From an uncultured Collinsella sp. (GTDB taxonomy: Bacteria; Actinomycetota; Coriobacteriia; Coriobacteriales; Coriobacteriaceae): a DNA stretch of 64,000 nucleotides. Below are positions 57,701-64,000 of the stretch, one piece after another. The notes under the pieces were generated by a model. That model was not told the DNA's origin, made no database searches, and saw only the letters and a program-made list of their open reading frames with translations. The number at the start of each line of letters is the position of its first letter. Position 1 is the first letter of the stretch. The position numbers and the translations under genes are program-made. Where the stretch lies: contig UQYA01000001.1 of NCBI GenBank assembly GCA_900545165.1, forward strand, positions 10,602 through 74,601. The letters are read 5' to 3'.

Positions 57701-58185
57701 CCAAGTGGACCAAGAATGCCGTTAACCCTGGCGGTAATGGTGGCGCTGGTTCGAATGGCGGCGGCGGTTCTGGTACCGGTACTGGTTCCGGCACTGGCGC
57801 TGGCACTGGCACGGGTTCCGGCTCCGGCTCGAAGGGCGGCGCTGTCGCCCCGGGTCATAAGCCGACGACCAAGACGACGGTGTCGACCAAGACCGAGACC
57901 AAGGACAACAAGTCCGACAAGAAGGACTCCGATAAGTCCGATAAGAAGGACGAGAAGAAGTCTGACAAGAAGTCTGACAAGAAGGACAGCAAGTCCGACA
58001 AGAAGTCCGACAAGAAGTCCGATTCCAAGTCCGATACGGGTGCTGCTTCCACGACCACTGCTAAGAAGTCCTCTAGTGCTTCCGAGCAGGAGACTGGCAC
58101 CAACCCGCTCGCCATTGTTGGCGTTGCCGCCGGCGTCATCGGTCTCGCCATCGTCGGCGTGTTCGTGTTCACCAAACGTCGGTAG
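54712..58185 (+). CDS. Cobalamin-riboswitch-controlled surface protein: three DUF4430, beta-propeller, InlB-type repeat, membrane anchor
   Basis: Predicted 1157 residues. A signal segment (residues 28-47, cleavage after LWA) is followed by a Ser/Ala/Glu-rich stalk. Then come three DUF4430 (transcobalamin C-terminal-like) domains: about 150-268, 272-390 and 393-505, the first two identical. Residues ~544-926 form a PQQ-like beta-propeller (repeats such as WQHKN, YVVSADGVLHKLS, YFTSNNNPGGIYRY). An InlB/Listeria-Bacteroides repeat (VTFDANGK..., YTFAGWYTD, LYAKW) covers ~931-1003. A Gly-rich and then Lys/Ser/Asp-rich stalk leads to a single membrane segment (PLAIVGVAAGVIGLAIVGVF) and KRR. Start ATG 54712 has GTAGGAG before it; the longer frame from 54568 reads through the riboswitch leader. 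Location, riboswitch and domains suggest capture of cobalamin or a related corrinoid. Not demonstrated. Confidence 0.88.
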   Translation: MDMFEDERERASLHRCGAIARGVAKRGLVAFLAFAMAFGTTPAQLWAEGAEGIAEAVAQAAPPAENGSGESTTSPAADLNASGVVANGGTAEQDAAATASGPTDKTEDDSAAGNEASAASTSDASKQDAAVVSAAGEAKAQPAKAASQEVTATCSVVGTDAEGAQQTWAAAQQITLKEGSTAADLSEQLFKQAGLKADYDPNGSWGWALNTITSPFDKDRKLGYDPATGAYWQLFVNGKASDAGAGGYTLKDGDSVVWCYSKYGDPAPVAKVTATCSVVGTDAEGAQQTWAAAQQITLKEGSTAADLSEQLFKQAGLKADYDPNGSWGWALNTITSPFDKDRKLGYDPATGAYWQLFVNGKASDAGAGGYTLKDGDSVVWCYSKYGDPAPEQVSVTMEIIGKKAEIAQRWTSPSTQVFAKGTPIKDASAAYFDALGIKSKMYDQFGYWGVYSLVSPLDGTELSGAWSFFVNGVPGSQLDSDYVLKSGDKIVWAFAPGDTVPGVDSVVVDPGAARPNWDSDWPGYTSADKVTDAPVPTKDAEAKWVSELKGSNEWSKGISDPLLVGDYLYVAVGSKLLKKNVDTGETVAESPLAAKIDSTSRMVYTGGVILVPLSSGRLQALTVDALATVWVTDELPAGPDGAQQSLASITVRDGFAYFGTASASWSDSSDGYLLCVRISDGKVMWQHKNENSKGYYWAGLAFSGNYGVIADDSGTVSTVDSETGKTVASLKIAERVRTTVLVDGSIAYVVSADGVLHKLSVGTDGTLSELGKVTFGCSSTSTPVLANGKIVVGGASTESFMDGYTNKNTYHYGQLAVIDAETLAVDYSICKADGSYIRQGTSGGGDVKSQPVVSVQNGETYVYFTSNNNPGGIYRYRIGDDEAELLYTPAAGDQQYCMASISVGSDGSLYYVNDSGKLFAVKGNGQRVKRYTVTFDANGKDAAMPDSQRVKEGKAATEPSTKPRCKGYTFAGWYTDVACTKAYDFSAAVTADLTLYAKWTKNAVNPGGNGGAGSNGGGGSGTGTGSGTGAGTGTGSGSGSKGGAVAPGHKPTTKTTVSTKTETKDNKSDKKDSDKSDKKDEKKSDKKSDKKDSKSDKKSDKKSDSKSDTGAASTTTAKKSSSASEQETGTNPLAIVGVAAGVIGLAIVGVFVFTKRR
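55159..55516 (+). repeat. 358-base tandem duplication, unit 1
   Basis: Encodes the first DUF4430 domain. It appears identical by eye to unit 2, at a period of 366 bases (122 codons), with an eight-base linker between units. Third positions are almost all G or C, unlike the flanking parts of the same gene and the third, diverged domain. Confidence 0.85.
55525..55882 (+). repeat. 358-base tandem duplication, unit 2
   Basis: Second copy of the DUF4430 unit, followed directly by the diverged third domain starting at EQVSVTMEII. The identity at silent sites implies recent duplication, gene conversion or, alternatively, an assembly effect of a short-read library. Confidence 0.85.
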
Positions 58186-58194
58186 GTGAGGGCT

Positions 58195-59097
58195 GTGTCC
58201 AATAAATCCAAGGACGCTGACCCCAAGCAACCAGATTCCTCGTTCATTCAGTTCGACGATGCAAAGCAACAGGGCGCCGCTTCGGCGGCGTCCGCCTCTC
58301 GTCGCAAGGCGCTCCTTGGCGTTCTTGCTGCCGCGTGCACCATTCTGATCGTCGTCTCGCTGGGCTTCGTCCATCCTTCCGAGAGCGGCGCCTGGTCCAT
58401 CGACTGGATCGTTCAGACCGTGACGGGGGAGAGCGTCGTCGCCAAGGACACCAAGGGGTCTGGCTCGTCTGCCGCTTCGGGCGAGGCTAGTTCCAAGGAT
58501 TCCAAATCTTCGAATGACGCAAAAGACGAGCCCAAGGGTTCGAACGACGCCAAGGACGATTCCGAGTCTTCAAACAAGGAATCGGACAAAAACTCGGATA
58601 GCAAGAAGTCCGAGGACCGGGGCGGCAAGAAGTCTGGCGATAAATCCGCTGCCCAAAATACGGGAGCCGGTGATACTTCCAATGCGTCTGGGGGTGCTTC
58701 TTCGGGCGGTGGCCAGTCGTCTGATGGAGCCTCATCCTCTAATGGTGGAAACGCCTCCTCGGGCAGCCAAAGCGGCTCACAGGAGTCCAACTACGTTACG
58801 GTGACGGTTTCGGTCACATCGAGCGCTGTGGGCAATCCCGTGTCCTCTGGCGGCACCTTTACCTTTAACGAAGGCGCCACCGTTTACGATGCCCTGTGCG
58901 CGCTGGGCCTTTCTGTCAACGCACACGGCTCATCGTACGGCACGTATGTTTCTGCGATTGGTGGTTTGGCCGAGAAACAGTACGGCGGCACGAGCGGCTG
59001 GATGTACTCCGTCAACAGCACAACGCCCATGACGGCCTGCAGTAACTACGTTCTCTCCAATGGCGACAACGTCGTTTGGTATTACGTAACGGGCTAG
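58195..59097 (+). CDS. Membrane-anchored DUF4430 protein, second gene of the cobalamin-riboswitch operon
   Basis: Predicted 300 residues. One membrane segment near the N-terminus (LLGVLAAACTILIVVSLGFV, about residues 43-62) acts as an uncleaved anchor. A ~120-residue Lys/Ser/Asp/Gly-rich stalk follows, then a DUF4430 domain at about 200-300 (VTVTVSVTSSAVGNP, NEGATVYDALCALGL, GGTSGWMYSVNSTTP, NGDNVVWYYVTG). This ends the chain, so it is displayed at the tip. It starts ten bases after the previous stop; GTG 58195 is preferred (GGTGAGG before it), with GTG 58186 as an alternative. Stalk composition matches the partner protein, suggesting the two sit on the same envelope. A terminator follows at 59121. 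Confidence 0.85.
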   Translation: MSNKSKDADPKQPDSSFIQFDDAKQQGAASAASASRRKALLGVLAAACTILIVVSLGFVHPSESGAWSIDWIVQTVTGESVVAKDTKGSGSSAASGEASSKDSKSSNDAKDEPKGSNDAKDDSESSNKESDKNSDSKKSEDRGGKKSGDKSAAQNTGAGDTSNASGGASSGGGQSSDGASSSNGGNASSGSQSGSQESNYVTVTVSVTSSAVGNPVSSGGTFTFNEGATVYDALCALGLSVNAHGSSYGTYVSAIGGLAEKQYGGTSGWMYSVNSTTPMTACSNYVLSNGDNVVWYYVTG

Positions 59098-59120
59098 AGG
59101 CCTCGACATAGTGCGCCAGA

Positions 59121-59158
59121 CGGGCGGTTCGGACCAACATCCGGATCGCCCGTTTTTC
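59121..59158 (+). terminator. Terminator of the DUF4430 operon
   Basis: Stem CGGGCGGTTCGGA / TCCGGATCGCCCG (59121-59133, 59140-59152; one G-T pair) followed by TTTTT. Confidence 0.9.
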
Positions 59159-59200
59159 ATGCGAATGGGACTGGGTCGCCGGGTCTCTCGGCAAACAAAA

Positions 59201-59230
59201 AACCGGTTGGAACGGGAATTCCAACCGGTT
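59201..59230 (-). terminator. Terminator of the first GtrA gene
   Basis: Minus strand: AACCGGTTGG / CCAACCGGTT (59201-59210, 59221-59230) followed by TTTTTTGTTTG. Confidence 0.88.
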
Positions 59231-59256
59231 ATACCTTCAAGCAAATGTCGAACAAA

Positions 59257-59664
59257 CTACGACCGTGCGCCCTCGAGGAAGAAGCGGCGGCTGAAGTAGT
59301 TGTACCAGGTGACGAGGAACGTGGCGATGGCCTTCATGGCTTGGTAGCCGATGCTCAAAAACGTGACGCCCACAAACATATACAGGTCGTTGAGGCCCAG
59401 GCCGATCACCGACAGGATGGTGAAGATCGTGAACTCGCGCTTGCGGCTCATGCCTTCGCGGTGGTCGAACACGTACTTCATGCTGAGCCAGTAGTTGACC
59501 ACGACGGACGTGATAAACGAAACCGTGGTGCTCATCAAAAAGTCGAGGTGGAATAGCTCGACGAGCGCAATGAGCATGCCCCAGTCGATGCCAAAGGAGA
59601 TAAGACCCACGACAGCAAACTTGAGGAACTGCTTGGTATGAGGTTGTGCCAGCGCCTTGCGCAC
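59257..59664 (-). CDS. GtrA-family membrane protein
   Basis: Predicted 135-residue four-segment membrane protein of the GtrA family (KFAVVGLISFGIDWGML, then NYWLSMKYVFDHREGMS, and LSVIGLGLNDLYMF). GtrA proteins are thought to flip polyprenyl-linked sugars for cell-surface decoration, normally beside a glycosyltransferase; none is adjacent here. It shares the KYVF.H.EGMSR.REF.IF..LSVIGL.LND block with its paralogue at 59884. The ATG is at 59664 on the minus strand. A terminator lies downstream. Confidence 0.9.
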   Translation of the reverse strand: MRKALAQPHTKQFLKFAVVGLISFGIDWGMLIALVELFHLDFLMSTTVSFITSVVVNYWLSMKYVFDHREGMSRKREFTIFTILSVIGLGLNDLYMFVGVTFLSIGYQAMKAIATFLVTWYNYFSRRFFLEGARS

Positions 59665-59883
59665 GTAATCACATCCAATGCGTTGATGAATCGAGCAGAG
59701 GATACTTTAGAGCTTTTACAAGGGAAACGTAAGGTCTTTGCCAATAACTATATGAACTCGCCAAATTTTCAAGAGCTAATCCGCAAACGTTGAAAATTTG
59801 CCCGTAAACGAGCGACACCCACGGACGATACTGCGCTGAGTGCGCGTCGTCCGTGGGCGCCGTAATGCTGCAGGGGTTTCGAG

Positions 59884-60279
59884 CTATTTTGTCTCGTCGC
59901 CCTCCAGGAAGATTTTTCGGGTCACAAAGTTGTAGACCATGACAAGCGCGGTGGCGCAGATCTTGGCGATATTGGCCTCGAGTCCCAGGCCGGCGTTGAG
60001 CGCCAGCACGATGCCGTCGTTGAGTGCCAGACCGATCACGGACAGCACGACAAAGATGATGAACTCGCGGCGGCGGCTCATGCCTTCCTTGTGCGCAAAC
60101 ACGTACTTCATGCTTGCGAGGTAGTTAAAGATGAGTGAGATGATAAAGCCGCTGGTGTTGGCGATTAGGATGTTGAGGCCCAGACCGTAGTGGAGCAGAT
60201 TCATAATGCCAAAGTCGATAACCGTGGCAATGACACCGACGATGCCAAATTTCATGATCTGCGCAAGGAGCTTTTGCAT
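59884..60279 (-). CDS. GtrA-family membrane protein (paralogue)
   Basis: Predicted 131 residues, four membrane segments (IMKFGIVGVIATVIDFGIMN, ANTSGFIISLIFNYLASMKY, FIIFVVLSVIGLALNDGIVL and a last one before NFVTRKIFLEG). About 40 percent like the previous gene by eye, so probably an old tandem duplication. ATG 60279 gives the normal family length; the open frame continues to a TTG at 60342, which lies directly on a Gly-rich site and is less likely. A dyad CCCACGGACGA/TCGTCCGTGGG (about 59818-59858) separates the two genes but has no clear T run. Confidence 0.88.
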   Translation of the reverse strand: MQKLLAQIMKFGIVGVIATVIDFGIMNLLHYGLGLNILIANTSGFIISLIFNYLASMKYVFAHKEGMSRRREFIIFVVLSVIGLALNDGIVLALNAGLGLEANIAKICATALVMVYNFVTRKIFLEGDETK

Positions 60280-60357
60280 GGTACCTGCCTTAAGCTGGCG
60301 CCGAAGCGCCGCGGGGATGACAAACTCAGCAAGTTTAGCCAATCCCCGCGGGTGGTG

Positions 60358-62274
60358 CTAGGCGCGCTCCTCGATAGCACCGTTTCTATATGCATCGAGC
60401 AGCTGACGCAGGTCTTGGATTTGGCTGCGGATCTTGGCGCCAGTATCGGTGTCGCTCACCATGCGGCGACGGTCCGCTTGGTCAAAACGGTTGGTCTCGC
60501 TTTCGATGTCCACGTTGCGCGTGAGTGCCTCGGCAACCGTCGTAAAGGCCCGGTGCGACTTGAGGCGGCAGCCGCGCGAGCTCGAGATGAGCGTATAGCC
60601 GGCGATGCCCGTCTTGGGATGGTAAGCGCGGCAGAAGCCGCCATCGATGACCAGCAGCTTGCCCTCGGCGCGGATGGGCTGCTCGCCCTTGGTGGTTTTA
60701 ACGGGCGTGTGGCCGTTGATGATGTGGCCGGTCGGCGAGCATGCCATGGGCGCGACGCCAAACTCGCGCATGATATCATCGCAGACCGAGGGCGACTTGG
60801 TAAGCGTAAAGTACGGGTCCATCGGCTCGACCCAGGTGCTCTTATCGGCGATATAGGCGCGCTCAAAGGTACGCACCAGGCGTCCGCTGGCGGGTGAATT
60901 GAAGCCAATCCACAGGTACCACATCCAGTCGAGGGCATCGCGGTCGCCCACGCGCCACGCGCGGCGGGCGATGTGGTCGCAAAAATCGAGATAATCACGG
61001 CCAGCGTGCCAGGTGCCCAGGCAGTTCATGCTGCTAAAGGTGCCGTCCTCGTTGAGCGGCACGCAGCCATGGAAGAGCAGGTTGCCGTTGGCGACCTTGT
61101 ACATCGAGCCGTGGGAATAGAGGAAATCGATATGGCGATGCAGGTGATCGGCGGTGACAAACTCGGACACGAGCTTGTCGATGATGTGCTGCTCCTGAGA
61201 CGTGAGCGTATAGGGGTCCGCCGGGTCGACGGTGGGGAAGTCGTTGGTCGTGAGCGGCCACACGCTGCCGTCGGCGAGCGTGACCGTGCCGGTGTCGTGG
61301 TCGATCTTGTCGAGTAACAGGCGGTCGGTCATATCGAACTCGGGGTGGCGCTGGATAATCTGGCCCTCGAGCTTAAAGAGCAGCACGTTGATGGCCTTGA
61401 TCAGCGGGGTGATGGACTCACCGGCGGTGTAGGTGGCATCGGCAAAGGCGACAAGCTCACGCAGCGAGATGCCGTAGTCGTTCTCCAGGATCTCGTAGTT
61501 GTCGTAGCGTAGGTTGTTGCGCAACACCGTGGCGATGCAGGCGGGCTCACCGGCCGCAGCGCCCATCCACAGCAGGTCGTGGTTGCCCCACTGGATGTCG
61601 AGCGAATGGTAGGTGAGCAGACGGTCCATAATCTTGGCCGCGCCGCCGCCGCGGTCGAAGATGTCGCCCACCAGGTGCAGGTGGTCGACGGCCAGGCGCT
61701 TGATGAGCGAGGCGAGCGACTCAATAAAGTCGTCGGCGCTGGCGGTCTCCAGGATGGACTCCACGATGCGCTCGTGATAGCGCACGCGATAGTTGTTCTC
61801 GTCCGGGTGCGTGTGCAACAACTCGTCGATGATATAGGCGTAATCGCGCGGGATGGCCTTACGCACCTTGGAGCGCGTGTAGCGGCTTGAAAGTGAGCGA
61901 GCGACCATGATGAGCTGGTCAAGCATCGTCTTGTACCAGGTGGGCGAGTCCTCGCGCTGACTGCGGACCAGGTCGATCTTCTCGCGCGGGTAGTAGATGA
62001 GCGTACACAGCTCGCCCTTTTCGTCAAAGGAGAGCGTGTCGCCAAAGATCTCGTCGACATGTTCGCGCACGACGCCCGAGCAGTTGTTGAGGATGTGCAT
62101 AAAGGCTTCGTACTCACCATGCACGTCGCTCATAAAATGCTCGGTGCCCTTGGGTAGGTTAAGGATGGCCGAGAGGTTGATAATTTCGGTAAATGCGGAT
62201 TGTTCGGTGGGAAACTGTCTCGACAGCAGGCGCAGATACTTGAAGTCTTGCGGGTTGCGATCGAATGCGACCAT
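60358..62274 (-). CDS. fbp: Class III fructose-1,6-bisphosphatase
   Basis: Predicted 638-residue metallophosphatase for gluconeogenesis, of the Firmicutes/Actinobacteria type. Metallophosphoesterase motifs: MSDVHGEYEAF, GDIFDRGGGAAKI, WGNHDLLWMG, then LFHGCVPL and INGHTPVKTTKGEQP, with VIDGGFCRAY. The start is ATG 62274, preceded by GGAAGG; an open frame to 62319 has no ribosome site. A perfect dyad lies 29 bases upstream. It stands alone between a GtrA gene and a divergent DegV gene. Confidence 0.95.
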   Translation of the reverse strand: MVAFDRNPQDFKYLRLLSRQFPTEQSAFTEIINLSAILNLPKGTEHFMSDVHGEYEAFMHILNNCSGVVREHVDEIFGDTLSFDEKGELCTLIYYPREKIDLVRSQREDSPTWYKTMLDQLIMVARSLSSRYTRSKVRKAIPRDYAYIIDELLHTHPDENNYRVRYHERIVESILETASADDFIESLASLIKRLAVDHLHLVGDIFDRGGGAAKIMDRLLTYHSLDIQWGNHDLLWMGAAAGEPACIATVLRNNLRYDNYEILENDYGISLRELVAFADATYTAGESITPLIKAINVLLFKLEGQIIQRHPEFDMTDRLLLDKIDHDTGTVTLADGSVWPLTTNDFPTVDPADPYTLTSQEQHIIDKLVSEFVTADHLHRHIDFLYSHGSMYKVANGNLLFHGCVPLNEDGTFSSMNCLGTWHAGRDYLDFCDHIARRAWRVGDRDALDWMWYLWIGFNSPASGRLVRTFERAYIADKSTWVEPMDPYFTLTKSPSVCDDIMREFGVAPMACSPTGHIINGHTPVKTTKGEQPIRAEGKLLVIDGGFCRAYHPKTGIAGYTLISSSRGCRLKSHRAFTTVAEALTRNVDIESETNRFDQADRRRMVSDTDTGAKIRSQIQDLRQLLDAYRNGAIEERA

Positions 62275-62302
62275 GAAACACCTTCCGATGGGGCTGGTAA
62301 AA

Positions 62303-62330
62303 CTGATAAACAGCATCAAACGTTTATCAG
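62303..62330. promoter_or_regulatory. Dyad CTGATAAAC / GTTTATCAG upstream of fbp
   Basis: Perfect 9-base arms at 62303-62311 and 62322-62330 with a 10-base spacer, 29 bases before the fbp start codon. The position suggests a repressor operator or a leader hairpin; there is no T run to make it a terminator. Confidence 0.5.
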
Positions 62331-62594
62331 TATGCGCCGCTTTTGTTTCGATTTTGCGCCAGCGGCTGAATTGTCGGCTGAACGGTTTGGTAAATCGATT
62401 TAGTGAAGGTAGATGTGTCGGTTGGGTGGAGACGACAGAGGGTGTTTTCTCAGATATTTATGCATGGGGCCGGTGGAGACGATGGTGGTAAAGATGTTCA
62501 CTATATTTGGTTCGATTTGGTAAATAGTGGACATATGTACCGCATGTAGGCTCACTGTGCGATAATTTGCGCAGCAATGAGTAAGGAGCCTCAT

Positions 62595-63485
62595 ATGAGT
62601 GATTTTGTCCTGACCTGTGAATCCGCCGCCGACCGAACCCGTGAGTTCTTTGTGGCGCGCAATATCCCTGTCGTGTGTTTTCATTACGAGATCGACGATG
62701 TTGTCTATACGGACGATCTGTATCAGTCGATTACGCCGGACAAGTTTTTTGCCCAGATTGCCGCGGGCGCCATGCCCAAGACGTCTCAGGTGAGCGTGAG
62801 TGAGTACGAGGAGTTTTGGGAGCCGTTTGTTGCCGAGGGTAAAGACGTGCTGCACCTGACGTTGTCGTCGGGTATTTCGGGCACGTATGGATCGGCCTGC
62901 GTCGCGGCGCAGATGCTCGCGGATCGCTATCCCCAGGGCGGCAAGGTGCGCGTCATCGATTCGCTGGGGGCGTCTTCGGGCTTTGGTCTGTTGCTGGAAT
63001 ATGCCGCCGACGTGCGCGATAGCGGGGCTTCACTCGACGAGACGGCCGCTTGGATTGAGGAGCATAAACTCAACCTGCACCACTGGTTCTTCTCGACCGA
63101 TCTGTCGAGCTACCTGCGCGGCGGTCGTATCTCGGCGGCCAGCGCGATTATCGGCTCGGCGCTCAAGATCTGCCCGCTCATGACCGTCGATTGCGAGGGC
63201 AGGCTGTCTCCACGTGAGAAGATCCGCACTAAGAAGCGCGCGATTTCCGAGATGGCTAAGACCATGATGGCACACGTGCAGGACGGTGCGGATTATTCGG
63301 GTAAGTGTATCTTGTCCCATTCGGCGTGCCGCGAGGATGCCGAGGCCGTTGCGGCGCTGATTGAGGAACAGGTTCCGCAGCTCAAAGGCAAGATCGAGAT
63401 CAACAATATCGGTGCTCTGATCGGTTCGCACACCGGACCTGGTACGGTTGCGCTCTTCTTTATGGGCGACAAGCGCGTGGATTAA
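62595..63485 (+). CDS. DegV family fatty-acid-binding protein
   Basis: Predicted 296 residues. DegV proteins bind a fatty acid and, as FakB, present it to FakA kinase; no FakA gene is here. Typical blocks: N-terminal LTCESAADRTREF (family usual: DS.SDL), MPKTSQVSVSEYEEF, LHLTLSSGISGTYGSA, VIDSLGASSGFGLLL, LSSYLRGGRISAASAIIGSAL and GALIGSHTGPGTVALFF. ATG 62595 has AAGGAG nine bases upstream; ATG 62577 would precede that site. Two TTTGGTAAAT words (about 62390 and 62516) lie in the 320-base upstream gap. The gene ends at a two-way terminator. Confidence 0.92.
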   Translation: MSDFVLTCESAADRTREFFVARNIPVVCFHYEIDDVVYTDDLYQSITPDKFFAQIAAGAMPKTSQVSVSEYEEFWEPFVAEGKDVLHLTLSSGISGTYGSACVAAQMLADRYPQGGKVRVIDSLGASSGFGLLLEYAADVRDSGASLDETAAWIEEHKLNLHHWFFSTDLSSYLRGGRISAASAIIGSALKICPLMTVDCEGRLSPREKIRTKKRAISEMAKTMMAHVQDGADYSGKCILSHSACREDAEAVAALIEEQVPQLKGKIEINNIGALIGSHTGPGTVALFFMGDKRVD

Positions 63486-63526
63486 TTTGCCCCATCACGT
63501 CGCTGCATGATTGTTAAAGCGAAAAC

Positions 63527-63554
63527 GGCCCGCCTCACGTTTGTGGGGCGGGCC
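63527..63554. terminator. Two-way terminator between degV and the last gene
   Basis: Stem GGCCCGCCTCAC / GTGGGGCGGGCC (63527-63538, 63543-63554) with A-rich and T-rich flanks on both sides. Confidence 0.88.
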
Positions 63555-63565
63555 AAGATGTTTTG

Positions 63566-63966
63566 CTAGCGTCTCTTTCCGCGTAAGAAGAATCCGTGCA
63601 GTGAGGGCTTGAGTCCGCGGTTGGCGCGACGCTCCTCGATGTGATCGTGGATCGAAGCGACGCGCTCGATAACTTCGTCGGGAATCGGTACGTCGGGATT
63701 CATGTTCTCGACCTGGCTGACCTCGGCGGCGGCGACCTGGTCGATAATGGGCACATCGTCGCGCGAGATGACAGGCGTGGCGTCTTCCTTCATCTTGCGA
63801 TAGCGCTTCATCATGTCGGTCTGCAGCTGTTGGGCCGAAGGCGGCGTCCAGATGATGGCGTTGGCGCCGGCGGCGATGGTTTCACGGATGCTCTCGGGCG
63901 TCTTGCCGCCCGGTGCGATGAGCGGCAGGTTGGGATAGTGCTCGCGCAGCTCACGCAGGACCTGGG
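63566..63966 (-). CDS. C-terminal part of an unknown protein, cut by adapter at the window end
   Basis: The minus-strand frame is open from base 63966 to the stop at 63566 (about 133 codons). The first part (VLRELREHYPNLPLIAPGG, then IRETIAAGANAIIW) looks like the last strands of a TIM-barrel with a glycine-rich phosphate loop. The rest is charged, ending LHGFFLRGKRR. An internal Met at 63814 could be mistaken for a start, but the open frame and family-like sequence continue upstream. The product cannot be named from this piece. Confidence 0.65.
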
Positions 63967-63999
63967 CTGTCTCTTATACACATCTGACGCTGCCGACGA
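63967..63999. other. Illumina Nextera transposase adapter (contaminant)
   Basis: Starts with the 19-base Tn5 mosaic end CTGTCTCTTATACACATCT (63967-63985) followed by GACGCTGCCGACGA (63986-63999), the reverse complement of the Nextera read-1 adapter. It is library-derived, not genomic, and marks the contig end. Confidence 0.98.
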
Positions 64000-64000
64000 T

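Noticed and set aside
57880..58040. Short tandem DNA repeats encoding Lys-Ser-Asp, considered as a CRISPR-like array
   Set aside because: The repeats are in frame, coding for a charged stalk before a membrane anchor, and have no spacers.

Overview
The window looks like part of a contig from a Collinsella-type member of the Coriobacteriia (Actinomycetota). That is inferred from high GC with a strong G/C third-position bias, an anaerobe's gene set ([FeFe] hydrogenase, superoxide reductase, formate-tetrahydrofolate ligase, several PTS and fermentation genes) and secreted proteins with Coriobacteria-style surface anchors. The first gene is cut by the left edge. The last 33 bases are an Illumina Nextera transposase adapter, so the right edge is a sequencing or assembly artefact inside a gene.

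Layout: 1-3293 carries the C-terminal part of an [FeFe] hydrogenase, then a lipoprotein binding protein and an unusual one-piece ABC permease-ATPase. 3351-4674 has a RelB/DinJ-like antitoxin without a toxin and a CPBP membrane protease. 4677-8760 is a beta-glucoside locus (AraC regulator, divergent GH1 phospho-glucosidase and PTS EIIBC) with lower GC than its surroundings. 8810-19131 holds YgiQ, a DUF1275 membrane protein, FucO, an M42 peptidase, MnmA, CysK with a divergent Rrf2 regulator, a holin-family membrane protein and a YerC/TrpR-like regulator. 19263-38449 is rich in DNA metabolism: AddB, AddA, DnaE, a SWIM/SNF2 helicase and RuvCAB, interrupted by a superoxide reductase and a NAD synthase-like protein that appears to have lost both active sites.

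38594-50114 contains one-carbon genes (fhs; fchA with folD) separated by membrane, metal-transport, zinc-ribbon and secreted proteins, including a Tat-exported PI-PLC-like surface protein. FolD lacks the residues needed for cyclohydrolase activity and sits directly behind FchA, which suggests that the two proteins divide the work. 50148-50385 is an AT-rich element bounded by 35-base inverted repeats.

50469-59097 carries a C69 dipeptidase, a phasin-like protein with an AarF/ABC1 kinase, and then the most striking locus: a cobalamin riboswitch controlling two surface proteins with transcobalamin-like DUF4430 domains, the first of which also has a beta-propeller. I propose a Gram-positive surface system for capturing cobalamin or a related corrinoid. 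59201-63966 has two GtrA paralogues, a class III fructose-1,6-bisphosphatase, a DegV protein and a truncated unknown gene.

Between genes there are many hairpins. Some are ordinary terminators. Others form families: palindromes with a shared GGGACG loop and unrelated stems, and palindromes sharing the outer arm TTGCGGTGAAATAG.
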